From Acidimicrobiales bacterium (lineage in GTDB: Bacteria; Actinomycetota; Acidimicrobiia; Acidimicrobiales; Poriferisodalaceae), in the NCBI GenBank assembly GCA_041394185.1, contig JAWKIQ010000001.1, positions 62,001 to 126,000 of the forward strand: 64,000 bases of DNA, in the 5' to 3' direction. The notes beneath the pieces were generated by a model. The model was not told the DNA's origin and did no database searches. It saw nothing but the letters and a program-made list of their open reading frames with translations. The position numbers and the translations under genes were made by a program. The stretch's first letter is position 1; every line of letters starts with the position of its first letter. Below are positions 1 to 8,097 of this stretch, in pieces.

Positions 1-1027
1 AGCCCGGCGGCTTCGGAGTCTGGATCCAGCAGCACCTCCTCCAGGAACCTCACGGGTGCAACGGGCACCCGAGCTCGACCAGGGCATCGACCAACTCGGC
101 CGTCGGCCGGGCCGCTATGGCTGCGTTCACCTGGTCGGCGGGCAGAGCGCCCAGCGGGGGAGTGCCCTCGATGCCCAGTACTGTCCCGACGTTGCCGAAG
201 TGTGTTGGTATGGCTCCCATGGCGATCCAGCCATCCAGGGTTCTGAAGACCCCGTAGGTCGAAGGCATCTTTCCGGCGGACTGCTGGCGCCTCTGGAAGA
301 TCTCGTCGAAGTCGGCACCGCTGTGGCGGTCGTCGACCAACTCGATCTTGTCTGGTTCGTGGTCGAGGAAGATCGACGCGGTGCGATGTTGCAGCACCAA
401 GGCCGCTGCAACCAGCGACGTGGCGACGTGTTGCCCCCGGCCGGTTCGCTCGCGGTGGAACAGCGCTGATGCAACGCCGAAGGCCAGCAGCGTCCCGGCT
501 GTGTAGTCGCAGAACAGCTGCTGGCGATCGAACTCGAGGTCTGGGGTGGCGGCAACCGAGGTCATCAGGCCTCCGAAGCCCTGGGCTACCAGGTCTACGC
601 AAGCCCGGCCGGCCCACGACCCACCGGCGCCGAAACCGTCGACTTCGCCATAGATCAACGAAGGCTTCTCGGCGCGCAACGACTCGTAATCGAGACCCAT
701 CTTGGCCGCCGACCCCGGCCTCATGTTCGAGATGACCACATCGGCGCCCAGGCACAACTTGCGGGCAGCGGCGCGGCCCTCTTCGGTGCCCAGAGCCAGC
801 GCAACCGAGCGCTTGCCCCTCGCCTTGACGACGAACTGCTTGCCGTCGCCGCCGGCGGGCATGCTGTTCAGGCGGGTGGGGGTGCCGGCGATCGGCTCGA
901 TGCACAAGACCTCGGCCCCGCCGTGGGCGAACTGTTCGGCCGCGTATGGCGCCGCGACGTACTGCCCGAACTCGATCACCCTGATCCCGCTGAAGAGGCC
1001 TGTGTTGGTCGTGTTTGTGTTCGGCAT
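1..1027 (-). CDS. CaiB/BaiF family CoA transferase (3' end beyond window; frameshifted)
   Basis: Type III CoA transferase, moving CoA between acyl groups in the cytoplasm. From the ATG at 1027 (GGAG 8 bases upstream) the protein reads IRVIEFGQYVAAPYAAEQFA, then GKRSVALAL, MRPGSAAKMGLDYE and CVDLVAQGFGGLMTS, all typical of the CaiB/Frc family; the Asp in VDLVAQ matches the position of the family's catalytic Asp. The open frame stops at 50-52 after LVELGCPLHP, but the next frame reads VPVAPVRFLEEVLLDPDSEA, the expected continuation. One base appears to be missing from the C run at 68-70, so the gene really continues past the left edge. Substrate cannot be told from the sequence. It is divergent from the permease gene at 1209. 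Confidence 0.88.
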
Positions 1028-1208
1028 TGGTCCCGCTCCAGTCGGTAGACCGGCGTCGGTGGATACCCGCGCCCCCTCGGTCTCGTCCGATTCTCTCCAA
1101 AACTCATGGCCAAGACCAACCCGCCACCATCGGGCTGATCGTGTTCGTCTTGGACGTCGGTTCGATGTGGTGCTATCCCTGCGACGGCCCGACACCACCA
1201 GGAGACAG

Positions 1209-1931
1209 ATGTACGTAACCGGTTGGGAGTTGGTCGCAGTGTTGGTCGTGATCGTCGCTGGCGCCTGCCTTCAAGGCTCGATCGGCTTCGGGATGTCCGT
1301 GCTGTCGCTGCCCTTCTTCATCTTCATCGAGCCCGACCTGCTGCCGCAGTCGATGTTGGTGGCCAGCCTGCCCTTCGTCGTGTTGATGGCGATCCGCAAC
1401 TGGGGCGAGTTCCAGTGGCGCGAGGTCATCGTGCTGTCGCTGGCGCGAATACCCGGGGCCGTGGCCGGCGTTTTCGCGGTGCGGATGCTCAGCCAAGACG
1501 CCATTGCGGTGGCGGCCGCAAGCGGGGTCATTGCTGCCGTGGCTCTCAGCGCCTGGGCGCCTGCTGTGAAACGCACTCTTCCGGTGTTGACCACCGCCGG
1601 GTTCACCTCGGGCTTGTTCGGCACGGCAGCCGCAATAGGTGGGCCTCCGATGGCGCTGGTGTTTCAGCGCGAGACCGGACCCCGCATCCGCTCGACGATG
1701 AGCATCATGGCCACCGTCAGCATCACGATCGCGCTCACCTCGTTGTCGTTCGGAGGCCAGATCCAGAGCGAAGACTTCGTGACAGGGCTGGTCATGGCCC
1801 CGGCCTCGATCGTCGGGCTCGGACTATCGAGGTTTGTCATCCCTTACTCGGACCGGCGCCTTCGCACGCTGGTGCTGCTGGTCTGCGCGGTCGCTGCGGC
1901 CGCGGCCATCGCCAAGGTGGTCCTTACCTGA
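1209..1931 (+). CDS. TauE/SafE family membrane permease
   Basis: A 240-residue polytopic membrane protein of the sulfite exporter TauE/SafE (DUF81) family, thought to move small anions such as sulfite or organosulfonates across the membrane. The start ATG is preceded by AGGAGA at good spacing. The sequence shows about seven hydrophobic segments and the family's two half-repeats: an N-terminal GACLQGSIGFGMSVLSLPFF and a second-half TSGLFGTAAAIGGPPMAL, both with the Gly-rich signature. Length fits the family (230-260). It is divergent from the CoA transferase gene and followed by a small coiled-coil gene. The transported substrate is not indicated by context. Confidence 0.85.
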   Translation: MYVTGWELVAVLVVIVAGACLQGSIGFGMSVLSLPFFIFIEPDLLPQSMLVASLPFVVLMAIRNWGEFQWREVIVLSLARIPGAVAGVFAVRMLSQDAIAVAAASGVIAAVALSAWAPAVKRTLPVLTTAGFTSGLFGTAAAIGGPPMALVFQRETGPRIRSTMSIMATVSITIALTSLSFGGQIQSEDFVTGLVMAPASIVGLGLSRFVIPYSDRRLRTLVLLVCAVAAAAAIAKVVLT

Positions 1932-1981
1932 CCGTCACGGATGGCTTCTGGGCCGCCCGACTGGTTCTAGACTCTGCGGCG

Positions 1982-2212
1982 ATGAGATCGAAGGTCGAGC
2001 GCAAGCTGTCGAAGAACTCGACACGGCTGAAGAAGCTGCGGGCCGACCTTCAAACCCTCGAAGCCGAGTACGGCCATTTCGTTTTGTCGCCCGAGCCGGG
2101 CGATCGCCGCGGGCCCGCCCACGTCGAGCGCATCGAGCGTCGCATCGCCGAGATTCGGGCCGACATCGTCAGGCTCGAAGCCGAGCAAGACACCCTGCTC
2201 GACCAGCTCTAG
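1982..2212 (+). CDS. Small predicted coiled-coil protein
   Basis: A 76-residue, highly charged protein starting at ATG 1982. It has two helical heptad-like stretches: LKKLRADLQTLEAEYGHF near the N-terminus and IERRIAEIRADIVRLEAEQD near the C-terminus, separated by a Pro/Gly-rich turn. This predicts a helical hairpin or a small dimerising coiled coil. I do not recognise a named family. A weak TAGACT element lies about 14 bases upstream of the ATG, so a leaderless message is possible. It ends 66 bases before the response regulator gene. It could be spurious, but the composition and hydrophobic periodicity look protein-like. Confidence 0.5.
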   Translation: MRSKVERKLSKNSTRLKKLRADLQTLEAEYGHFVLSPEPGDRRGPAHVERIERRIAEIRADIVRLEAEQDTLLDQL

Positions 2213-2228
2213 CCGGCCTCGCTACGTG

Positions 2229-2244
2229 CAGGTCGATCGACCTG
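2229..2244. promoter_or_regulatory. 16-bp perfect palindrome upstream of the ANTAR regulator
   Basis: The sequence CAGGTCGATCGACCTG is its own reverse complement and lies 35 bases before the GTG start of the response regulator gene. A weak -10-like TGTAAACT begins at its right edge. This placement suits an operator overlapping the promoter, but no regulator is identified. Confidence 0.4.
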
Positions 2245-2278
2245 TAAACTCGTTGTCTCCGGCTCTCAGGAGGTTCCC

Positions 2279-2857
2279 GTGCCGACCCGTGTCGTCATCG
2301 CAGAAGACGAAGCGATAATCCGCCTCGATCTCAAGGAAATGCTCCAAGAAGAGGGCTACGAGGTCGTTGGCGAAACGGGCCGTGGCGACGAGGTGGCGGC
2401 GCTGGTCCGCCAGCATCAACCAGACCTCGCGATCCTCGACGTCAAGATGCCAGGTCTCGACGGCATCTCGGCGGCACGCGAAATCTCCGAAGACAAGAAC
2501 ACGGCCGTGTTGATTCTCACCGCCTTCAGCCAGCGTCACCTGATAGAGCGAGCCCGCGATGCCGGCGCGCTGGCCTATCTGGTCAAGCCTTTCCAGAAGG
2601 CCGAACTGGTTCCGGCTATCGAGGTGGCTCTCGGGCGCCTGCGCGACATGCAGAGCCTCGACGCCGAGGTCAAGGGTTTGGAAGAGCAGCTCGAGACCCG
2701 AAAGCTGGTCGATCGGGCCAAGGGCTTCTTGATGGACAACCACAAGATGTCCGAGAGCGAGGCCTTCACGTTCATCCAGCGCACGGCCATGAGCGAACGC
2801 CAGACCATGGCCAACGTGGCCAACCGGGTGGTCAGCGGCGAGCTGTCTCCTGCCTGA
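2279..2857 (+). CDS. pdtaR: ANTAR-domain response regulator (PdtaR-like)
   Basis: A 192-residue two-component response regulator that acts on RNA: the ANTAR output domain binds paired hairpins in mRNA leaders and relieves termination. The receiver domain covers residues 1-120, with the acidic pair in IAEDEA, the phospho-acceptor Asp in LAILDVKMPGLDG, the Thr in LILTAFS and the Lys in YLVKPF. The ANTAR domain (about 130-188) has DRAKGFLMDNHKMSESEAF and the following helix. The GTG start is fixed by AGGAGG five bases upstream. The gene order pdtaR-polA-rpsA-coaE-uvrB matches Mycobacterium, where the partner kinase PdtaS is encoded elsewhere, as it must be here. Confidence 0.93.
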   Translation: MPTRVVIAEDEAIIRLDLKEMLQEEGYEVVGETGRGDEVAALVRQHQPDLAILDVKMPGLDGISAAREISEDKNTAVLILTAFSQRHLIERARDAGALAYLVKPFQKAELVPAIEVALGRLRDMQSLDAEVKGLEEQLETRKLVDRAKGFLMDNHKMSESEAFTFIQRTAMSERQTMANVANRVVSGELSPA

Positions 2858-2858
2858 C

Positions 2859-3653
2859 GTGCCTCCGGCGTTCTTCGACCACTCCCTCGTCGACGGGGTC
2901 GAATGGTTCAAGCCCACCGAGTATTGCCGGGGACCGTGGGACGCCAATTCTTGTCACGCCGGGCCGCCGTCGGGGCTCATCGCCAGAGCGGTCGAACAGC
3001 TCGTGCCCCACATGCAGCTCGTGCGGCTCACCGTCGAACTGCTGCGTCCGGTGCCGATAGCCGGATTCTGCGTCCAGGCCCAGATGGTCTCGGCCGGCAG
3101 GCAGGTGTCGCGGACTTCGGCGCAATTGGTCGACAGCGAGGGGAGGGTTTGCGCAACGGCCCTCGCATTGCACATGGTGTCGCTCGAGCATCGCGACATC
3201 CCCAGCGCACCAGCCCGCAATCCGGGCGGGCACCTCGAGGGAGCTGTCCAGGGGCCGTTCCCGATCCGCATGACCCTGCACGGGTTGCCGGCGATAAACA
3301 CCTCCGAATCGATGGATACCAAGTACCCAGCAGGCGAAGACCACTTGCCTGGTCCTACGACCATCTGGATGCGCACCATCGCTTTGCTGGGCGACGAGGA
3401 ACCGTCGGGGTTCCAGCGAATCTGTGTGCTGGCTGACAGCGGCAACGCCATAGGGCGCAACAGCGAGCCCGACGAGTTCTCGTTCGTCAACCCCGACCTC
3501 ACGCTGGTGTTGCATCGCCAGCCGGTGGGCGAGTGGTTGGGCTCACAAGCCATCTCCGATTGGCACCCCGATGGCATCGGCCTCGCCGACGCCCTGTTGT
3601 TCGACGTCGAGGGTGTCGTGGGCCGGGCGCTCCAGACCCTCGTGGTCCGCTGA
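2859..3653 (+). CDS. Acyl-CoA thioesterase family protein (double hotdog)
   Basis: A 264-residue protein resembling the TesB-like, double-hotdog thioesterases that hydrolyse acyl-CoA. It has the first-hotdog features GPPSGLIARAVEQL (the helix region) and LVRLTVELLRPVPI, and the second-hotdog segments IWMRTIALLGDEEP and SFVNPDLTLVLHRQPVGEWLG. The GTG start lies one base after the stop of the response regulator gene, so the two are probably cotranscribed. Length is a little below TesB proper (about 285). Substrate chain length is unknown. Confidence 0.8.
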   Translation: MPPAFFDHSLVDGVEWFKPTEYCRGPWDANSCHAGPPSGLIARAVEQLVPHMQLVRLTVELLRPVPIAGFCVQAQMVSAGRQVSRTSAQLVDSEGRVCATALALHMVSLEHRDIPSAPARNPGGHLEGAVQGPFPIRMTLHGLPAINTSESMDTKYPAGEDHLPGPTTIWMRTIALLGDEEPSGFQRICVLADSGNAIGRNSEPDEFSFVNPDLTLVLHRQPVGEWLGSQAISDWHPDGIGLADALLFDVEGVVGRALQTLVVR

Positions 3654-3657
3654 CGCA

Positions 3658-4593
3658 GTGTTTCCCCAGAGGCTCGGCGTCGTCGACCAGCAGGCGGCCG
3701 ATCCGACCTGGCACAGCGATGGAGTGCAGTTCATCGAAGCCACAGCGTCGGGTGGCATGCCATGGCTGACCAGCCGGGCTGAGGCCGCCGACCGCGGCGA
3801 GCCGACCAGGTGGTTCGATTTCAAGGACGTGCTGCGGCTGAACCGGGTCGACGTGCTGGGGTTGGGACGGGTCGGCTGGTACCTCGACCCTGGCCCCGAG
3901 CAAGACCTGTGCGCAGCGTTCTGGTGTGACGTCTGGCTGCAAAGCGATGTTCGGGCCAACCATGTGGCCGTCGCCGAGCGGATCACCTCGGCGATCGGCC
4001 CGGGGACCGATACCAGCGTCTCGAATACGGTCGAGACAACGTGGGCGGTGGGCTTCGTGACGGTGCGAGCCTTGTCGTTTCCGCTCGAACTGCAGACCGA
4101 CATGGGCTCCAACCCGCTGCACCAGGCCCACCCCGAGCTGTGGCTTCGCACCCAGGTCGACATCTCGACATCGATGGCCAACCCCAGCCCCCTTCCCGAG
4201 CTAACTGAACGTCGAGTGGCCGCCACCTGGCGGCGACCGGTCGAGGTGTCCCAGCTGCCGGTGTGTGACGCCCAGATCGTTCGGCCTCACGGTCTCGACA
4301 TTGTCGGCACACCCATTTCGGCGTGCGAGATCTGGGCGGACGAACACTGGGTCTGCGCCGGCGCCACCAGGTTGTCGGCGGCGGTGCGCCGTGCCTCGAT
4401 CGTGGCGCTGGATCACGAGGTTGCGACGCCGGCCAGAGGCGCCGGGTCGACGACTCTTGTCGCTCGCCTGGCCGACGGGCGCTCGCATGTGCTGCTGCAC
4501 GGCCCGCGATACGACGACTTCGACCGACTGGCACCAGAGCTGGCCGACTTCCTGGGCGTCGATGTGCGACGCGACGAATACGAAGACTTCTGA
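3658..4593 (+). CDS. Hypothetical protein, possible second acyl-CoA thioesterase-like protein
   Basis: A 311-residue cytoplasmic protein starting at GTG 3658, four bases after the thioesterase stop. I do not recognise it with confidence. It has segments such as EPTRWFDFKDVLRLNRVDVL and HPELWLRTQVDISTS, the latter recalling hotdog-fold strand sequences, and a C-terminal acidic end DEYEDF. There is no signal peptide or membrane segment. Its tight spacing to the thioesterase suggests a shared role in acyl-CoA metabolism, but that is inference only. It ends 67 bases before polA. Confidence 0.65.
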   Translation: MFPQRLGVVDQQAADPTWHSDGVQFIEATASGGMPWLTSRAEAADRGEPTRWFDFKDVLRLNRVDVLGLGRVGWYLDPGPEQDLCAAFWCDVWLQSDVRANHVAVAERITSAIGPGTDTSVSNTVETTWAVGFVTVRALSFPLELQTDMGSNPLHQAHPELWLRTQVDISTSMANPSPLPELTERRVAATWRRPVEVSQLPVCDAQIVRPHGLDIVGTPISACEIWADEHWVCAGATRLSAAVRRASIVALDHEVATPARGAGSTTLVARLADGRSHVLLHGPRYDDFDRLAPELADFLGVDVRRDEYEDF

Positions 4594-4660
4594 ACAGAGG
4601 CCCGCCGACCGGCACCTCGTCCCAACCGGCTGTCACTGCAGGCAACTAGGGTGCATGCCG

Positions 4661-7330
4661 ATGGCGAAGATCCTGCTCCTAGACGGCCACTCCCTGACCC
4701 ACAGGGCGTTCAACGCGCTGCCCACCGACCTGATGACCGCCTCTGGCCAGGTAACCAACGCCGTGTTCGGTTTCACGTCGATGCTCATCAACGTCATCCG
4801 CGACCACCAACCAGATGGCGTGATAGTCGCATTCGATCGCCCCGAACCGACGTTTCGTCACGAGATGATTCCGACGTACAAGGCCAACCGCAGCGAGACT
4901 CACGAGCTGCTCAGACCCCAGTTCGGTCTGGTGCGCGAGGTCATCGATGCCATGCAGATTCCAGTGGTCGAGGTGCCGGGCTTCGAGGCCGACGACGTCT
5001 TGGCCACGCTGGCCACGCGTTTGCGCGACAACGGCGACGACGCGGTGTTGGTCACCGGCGATCGCGACAGCTATCAGCTGGTCGAAGACCCCCACATCAA
5101 GGTGTTGTACAACCGGCGCGGCGTCTCGGACTATGCGATGTACGACGAAGCCGGAATCGAGGAGCGCACTGGTGTGCGCCCGGCCTTGTACCCGCAGTAC
5201 GCGGCTCTCAGGGGCGACAACTCCGACAATCTGCCGGGCGTGCCCGGCGTTGGCGAAAAGACCGCCGCCAAGCTCATCAACCAGTACGGGGGCCTCGACG
5301 GCATCTTCGAACACGCCGACGATCAGACACCCAAGCTGCGCCAGAACCTGATCGAGAACGAGCAGAAGGCCCGGTCGAACTTCGACGCCATGGTGCTGCG
5401 GCGAGACGCCCCGATCGAACTCGACCCCACCACCGTGCGATGGGACGAGGTCGACGTAGACGAGATCCAGCGCTTGTTCGAGTTTCTCGAATTCCGCAGT
5501 CTCTACGAGCGGCTCAACGAGGTTCTCGATGGGCGTCTTCCCACATCGGAGGCCGGCGGGGGAGTGCTCGAGGCCGAGGTCGACGTGCTGGCCGATGTCG
5601 CCGACGCCGTCGGCGCGCTCGAGCGCATCAGGGCCGCCCGTCGACCGGTGGCAATAGACGCATGCTGGGAAGATCGCCGGCTGGTCGGCGTCGCCCTGGT
5701 CCAAGACAGCGAGCAGGCCCAGTGTGTGTTCCTGCCGGTCGAACTCCTCGACGATCAGGCCGTCTCTTCCGCGCTGGCATCTGTGCTCGGCGACGGGGGA
5801 GTGCCAATCAACGCTCACCACATCAAGCCGTTGATGCGCAACCTGATGGCCAGGGGCATCGACACGACCCGGCTCGACGTCGACACCGAGTTGGCGGCGT
5901 ACCTGATCGACCCGGCCGACAGCCGCTACGGCCTCGAAGAGCTGTTGTTGCGATACGCACATCTCGAGTTGGCCGGCGACGCGTCGACGCCTTCGGGGCA
6001 GCTGTCGTTCGGCGACGAGGCCTCAGACCCTGCACTGGATGCGGCCAGGCGCGCCCTCGCGGTCGATCGGTTGGCGCCTGTGCTCGACGACATCATGAAG
6101 CAGCGGGCCACCCGCGACCTGTACGACGATCTGGAACGGCCCCTGGTTCGGGTGCTTGCCCGAATGGAAGAGCTGGGAATCGGCGTCGATGTCGCCGAGT
6201 TGACGCGCCTGCGCGATCACCTCGTAGCCGAGTGTGATCGGCTAGAGGCGGCCATCGTCGAGGATGCCGGGCACGAGTTCAACGTCAACTCGACCAAGCA
6301 GCTTCGCGAGGTGCTCTTCGACGAGCTCGGCCTGACCCCGCAGAAGAAGACCAAGACCGGCTTTTCCACCGATGCGGCCTCGCTCGAGAAGATCCGCGAC
6401 CAGCACCCGATCGTGGCCCACCTCCTCGACTATCGCGAGGTCGAGAAGCTACGCAGCACCTACGGCCAGGGGCTGCTCGACGTGGTGGGCCCCGACTCGC
6501 GCATCCACGCCACGTTCAACCAGACGGTGGCGCGCACCGGGCGGCTTTCGTCCGAAGATCCCAACCTGCACAACATCCCGGTTCGCACCGAGCAGGGCCG
6601 CGAGTTTCGCAGGGCGTTCGTTCCCTCGGCCGGTCTGAAGATGCTGGTTGCCGACTACAACCAGATCGAGCTGCGAGTGATCGCCCACCTGGCACAAGAT
6701 CCCGGGCTCATCGGCGCCTTCGAGTCTGGGCAAGACATCCACACGGCCACGGCTTCTTCGGTGTTCTCGGTCGACCCTGGGTCGGTCACCATCGAGCAGA
6801 GGTCGAAGGCCAAGATGGTCAGCTACGGGCTCGCATACGGCATGGAGGCATTCGGTCTGGCTCAGCGCTTGGGCATCGAGCGCAGTGAGGCCTCCGAGAT
6901 CCTCGACGCCTATTTCGCGGCCTTCCCGAATGTGCGGTCGTTCATGGACACGGTCGTCGCCGACGCACGTGACCGTGGCTACACCGAGACCGAGTTCGGC
7001 CGCCGGCGCCTCATACCCGAGCTCAACTCGCCCAACCGCCAGGTCAGAAGTGCCGCCGAGCGTCAAGCCATGAACGCCCCCATCCAGGGGCTGGCTGCCG
7101 ACATCTTCAAGGTCGCGCTCGTTCGCCTCGACGAGGCTCTGTCCGAGGCCGGCCTCGAGTCACGCCTGGTGCTGCAGGTCCACGACGAGGTGATTCTGGA
7201 GGTGCCGCCCGCCGAACTCGAGGCAGCGATGGCGCTCACCGTCGACACGATGCGAGACGCTGCCCAGCTGAGGGTGCCGCTCGAGGTCAACGTCTCGGTG
7301 GGCGATACGTGGGCCGCCGCCAAGTCCTGA
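4661..7330 (+). CDS. polA: DNA polymerase I
   Basis: An 889-residue DNA polymerase I for Okazaki-fragment processing and repair synthesis. The N-terminal 5'-3' exonuclease (about 1-290) has LLDGHSLTHRAFNALP, FDRPEPTFRHEMIPTYKANR, EADDVLATL and GDNSDNLPGVPGVGEKTA. The middle 3'-5' exonuclease-like domain lacks a convincing DxE motif (it reads AIDACWEDRR), so proofreading is probably lost, as in other actinobacteria. The polymerase domain (about 510-889) has motif A DYNQIELRVIAHLAQD near residue 664, the O-helix RSKAKMVSYGLAYGMEAFG and motif C VLQVHDEVILEVP. I chose ATG 4661, with AGGG nine bases upstream; ATG 4655 would add two residues. It sits in the conserved pdtaR-polA-rpsA neighbourhood. 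Confidence 0.97.
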   Translation: MAKILLLDGHSLTHRAFNALPTDLMTASGQVTNAVFGFTSMLINVIRDHQPDGVIVAFDRPEPTFRHEMIPTYKANRSETHELLRPQFGLVREVIDAMQIPVVEVPGFEADDVLATLATRLRDNGDDAVLVTGDRDSYQLVEDPHIKVLYNRRGVSDYAMYDEAGIEERTGVRPALYPQYAALRGDNSDNLPGVPGVGEKTAAKLINQYGGLDGIFEHADDQTPKLRQNLIENEQKARSNFDAMVLRRDAPIELDPTTVRWDEVDVDEIQRLFEFLEFRSLYERLNEVLDGRLPTSEAGGGVLEAEVDVLADVADAVGALERIRAARRPVAIDACWEDRRLVGVALVQDSEQAQCVFLPVELLDDQAVSSALASVLGDGGVPINAHHIKPLMRNLMARGIDTTRLDVDTELAAYLIDPADSRYGLEELLLRYAHLELAGDASTPSGQLSFGDEASDPALDAARRALAVDRLAPVLDDIMKQRATRDLYDDLERPLVRVLARMEELGIGVDVAELTRLRDHLVAECDRLEAAIVEDAGHEFNVNSTKQLREVLFDELGLTPQKKTKTGFSTDAASLEKIRDQHPIVAHLLDYREVEKLRSTYGQGLLDVVGPDSRIHATFNQTVARTGRLSSEDPNLHNIPVRTEQGREFRRAFVPSAGLKMLVADYNQIELRVIAHLAQDPGLIGAFESGQDIHTATASSVFSVDPGSVTIEQRSKAKMVSYGLAYGMEAFGLAQRLGIERSEASEILDAYFAAFPNVRSFMDTVVADARDRGYTETEFGRRRLIPELNSPNRQVRSAAERQAMNAPIQGLAADIFKVALVRLDEALSEAGLESRLVLQVHDEVILEVPPAELEAAMALTVDTMRDAAQLRVPLEVNVSVGDTWAAAKS

Positions 7331-7335
7331 ACTGC

Positions 7336-8097
7336 CTACGAGTTGGCAGGTGGTCGCCCGGCGACCAGGAAGAACTCGGGCTCGTCGATGGTCGGGTCGG
7401 TTCGTTCGTATCTCTCGCCAGAACAAACGGACCATATGTCGATCGGTTCGAGGCCAACCGATTCGGCCAACAACACCAGTTCTCTGGGCGTGAAACATGT
7501 GGTCCACAGGTCGACCTCTCGACCCGTGCCGTCGGGGTCGTGCACCGTCGTCACCTCGTGATGTACACCCCGATAGGCGTCGAAGGTGCCATCGGTGCCG
7601 CCTTCCAGATGCCTCACCTGGAAGTAGGCCGAGAACGCCGCCACCCCGACTCGGCCACCGGGGCGCACAGCTCGGGTCATGCCTGACAGGACGTCGCGGT
7701 CGCCGCCCAACCCGACCCGGTCTGTCGGGGCTGCGGGTCCGGCCTGCAACCCGAACGCGCCCTGGCACATGGCGTAGGCCGCATCGAACTCGCCGTCGAA
7801 CGTAAGAGCCCGGGCATCGCCCCTGACGAAACTGCAGCCACGCGTTCCGGCACCGCTGGCCAGGTCGACGAAGGTCTGACTGATGTCGACCCCCACGACC
7901 TCGATGTCGAGCTGAGCCAGCGCATGGGCGTGGCGCCCCGGCCCGCAGCCGACATCGAGCACCCGCATGCCCGCCTCGAGCCCCAACACGTCGACGAGGA
8001 AGGCCGTTTCGCGTTGTGTGCCCTTGGTGAACGAGTACCTCAGATAGGCAGAACCCAGGTGGTCGGCCAGCCCCTCGAACCAGTGGTGTTCGCTCAC
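7336..8097 (-). CDS. SAM-dependent class I methyltransferase
   Basis: A 253-residue Rossmann-fold methyltransferase. Motif I is VLDVGCGPGRHAHALA, followed by an acidic residue ending strand 2 (VVGVDIS), then FVRGDARAL and the post-motif region LSGMTRAVRPGGRVGVAAFS. The GTG start at 8097 overlaps the stop of the DUF3048 gene as GTGA, so the two are translationally coupled. It converges on polA with only five bases between stops. The substrate is unknown; SAM binding is the only property the sequence supports. Confidence 0.85.
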   Translation of the reverse strand: MSEHHWFEGLADHLGSAYLRYSFTKGTQRETAFLVDVLGLEAGMRVLDVGCGPGRHAHALAQLDIEVVGVDISQTFVDLASGAGTRGCSFVRGDARALTFDGEFDAAYAMCQGAFGLQAGPAAPTDRVGLGGDRDVLSGMTRAVRPGGRVGVAAFSAYFQVRHLEGGTDGTFDAYRGVHHEVTTVHDPDGTGREVDLWTTCFTPRELVLLAESVGLEPIDIWSVCSGERYERTDPTIDEPEFFLVAGRPPANS

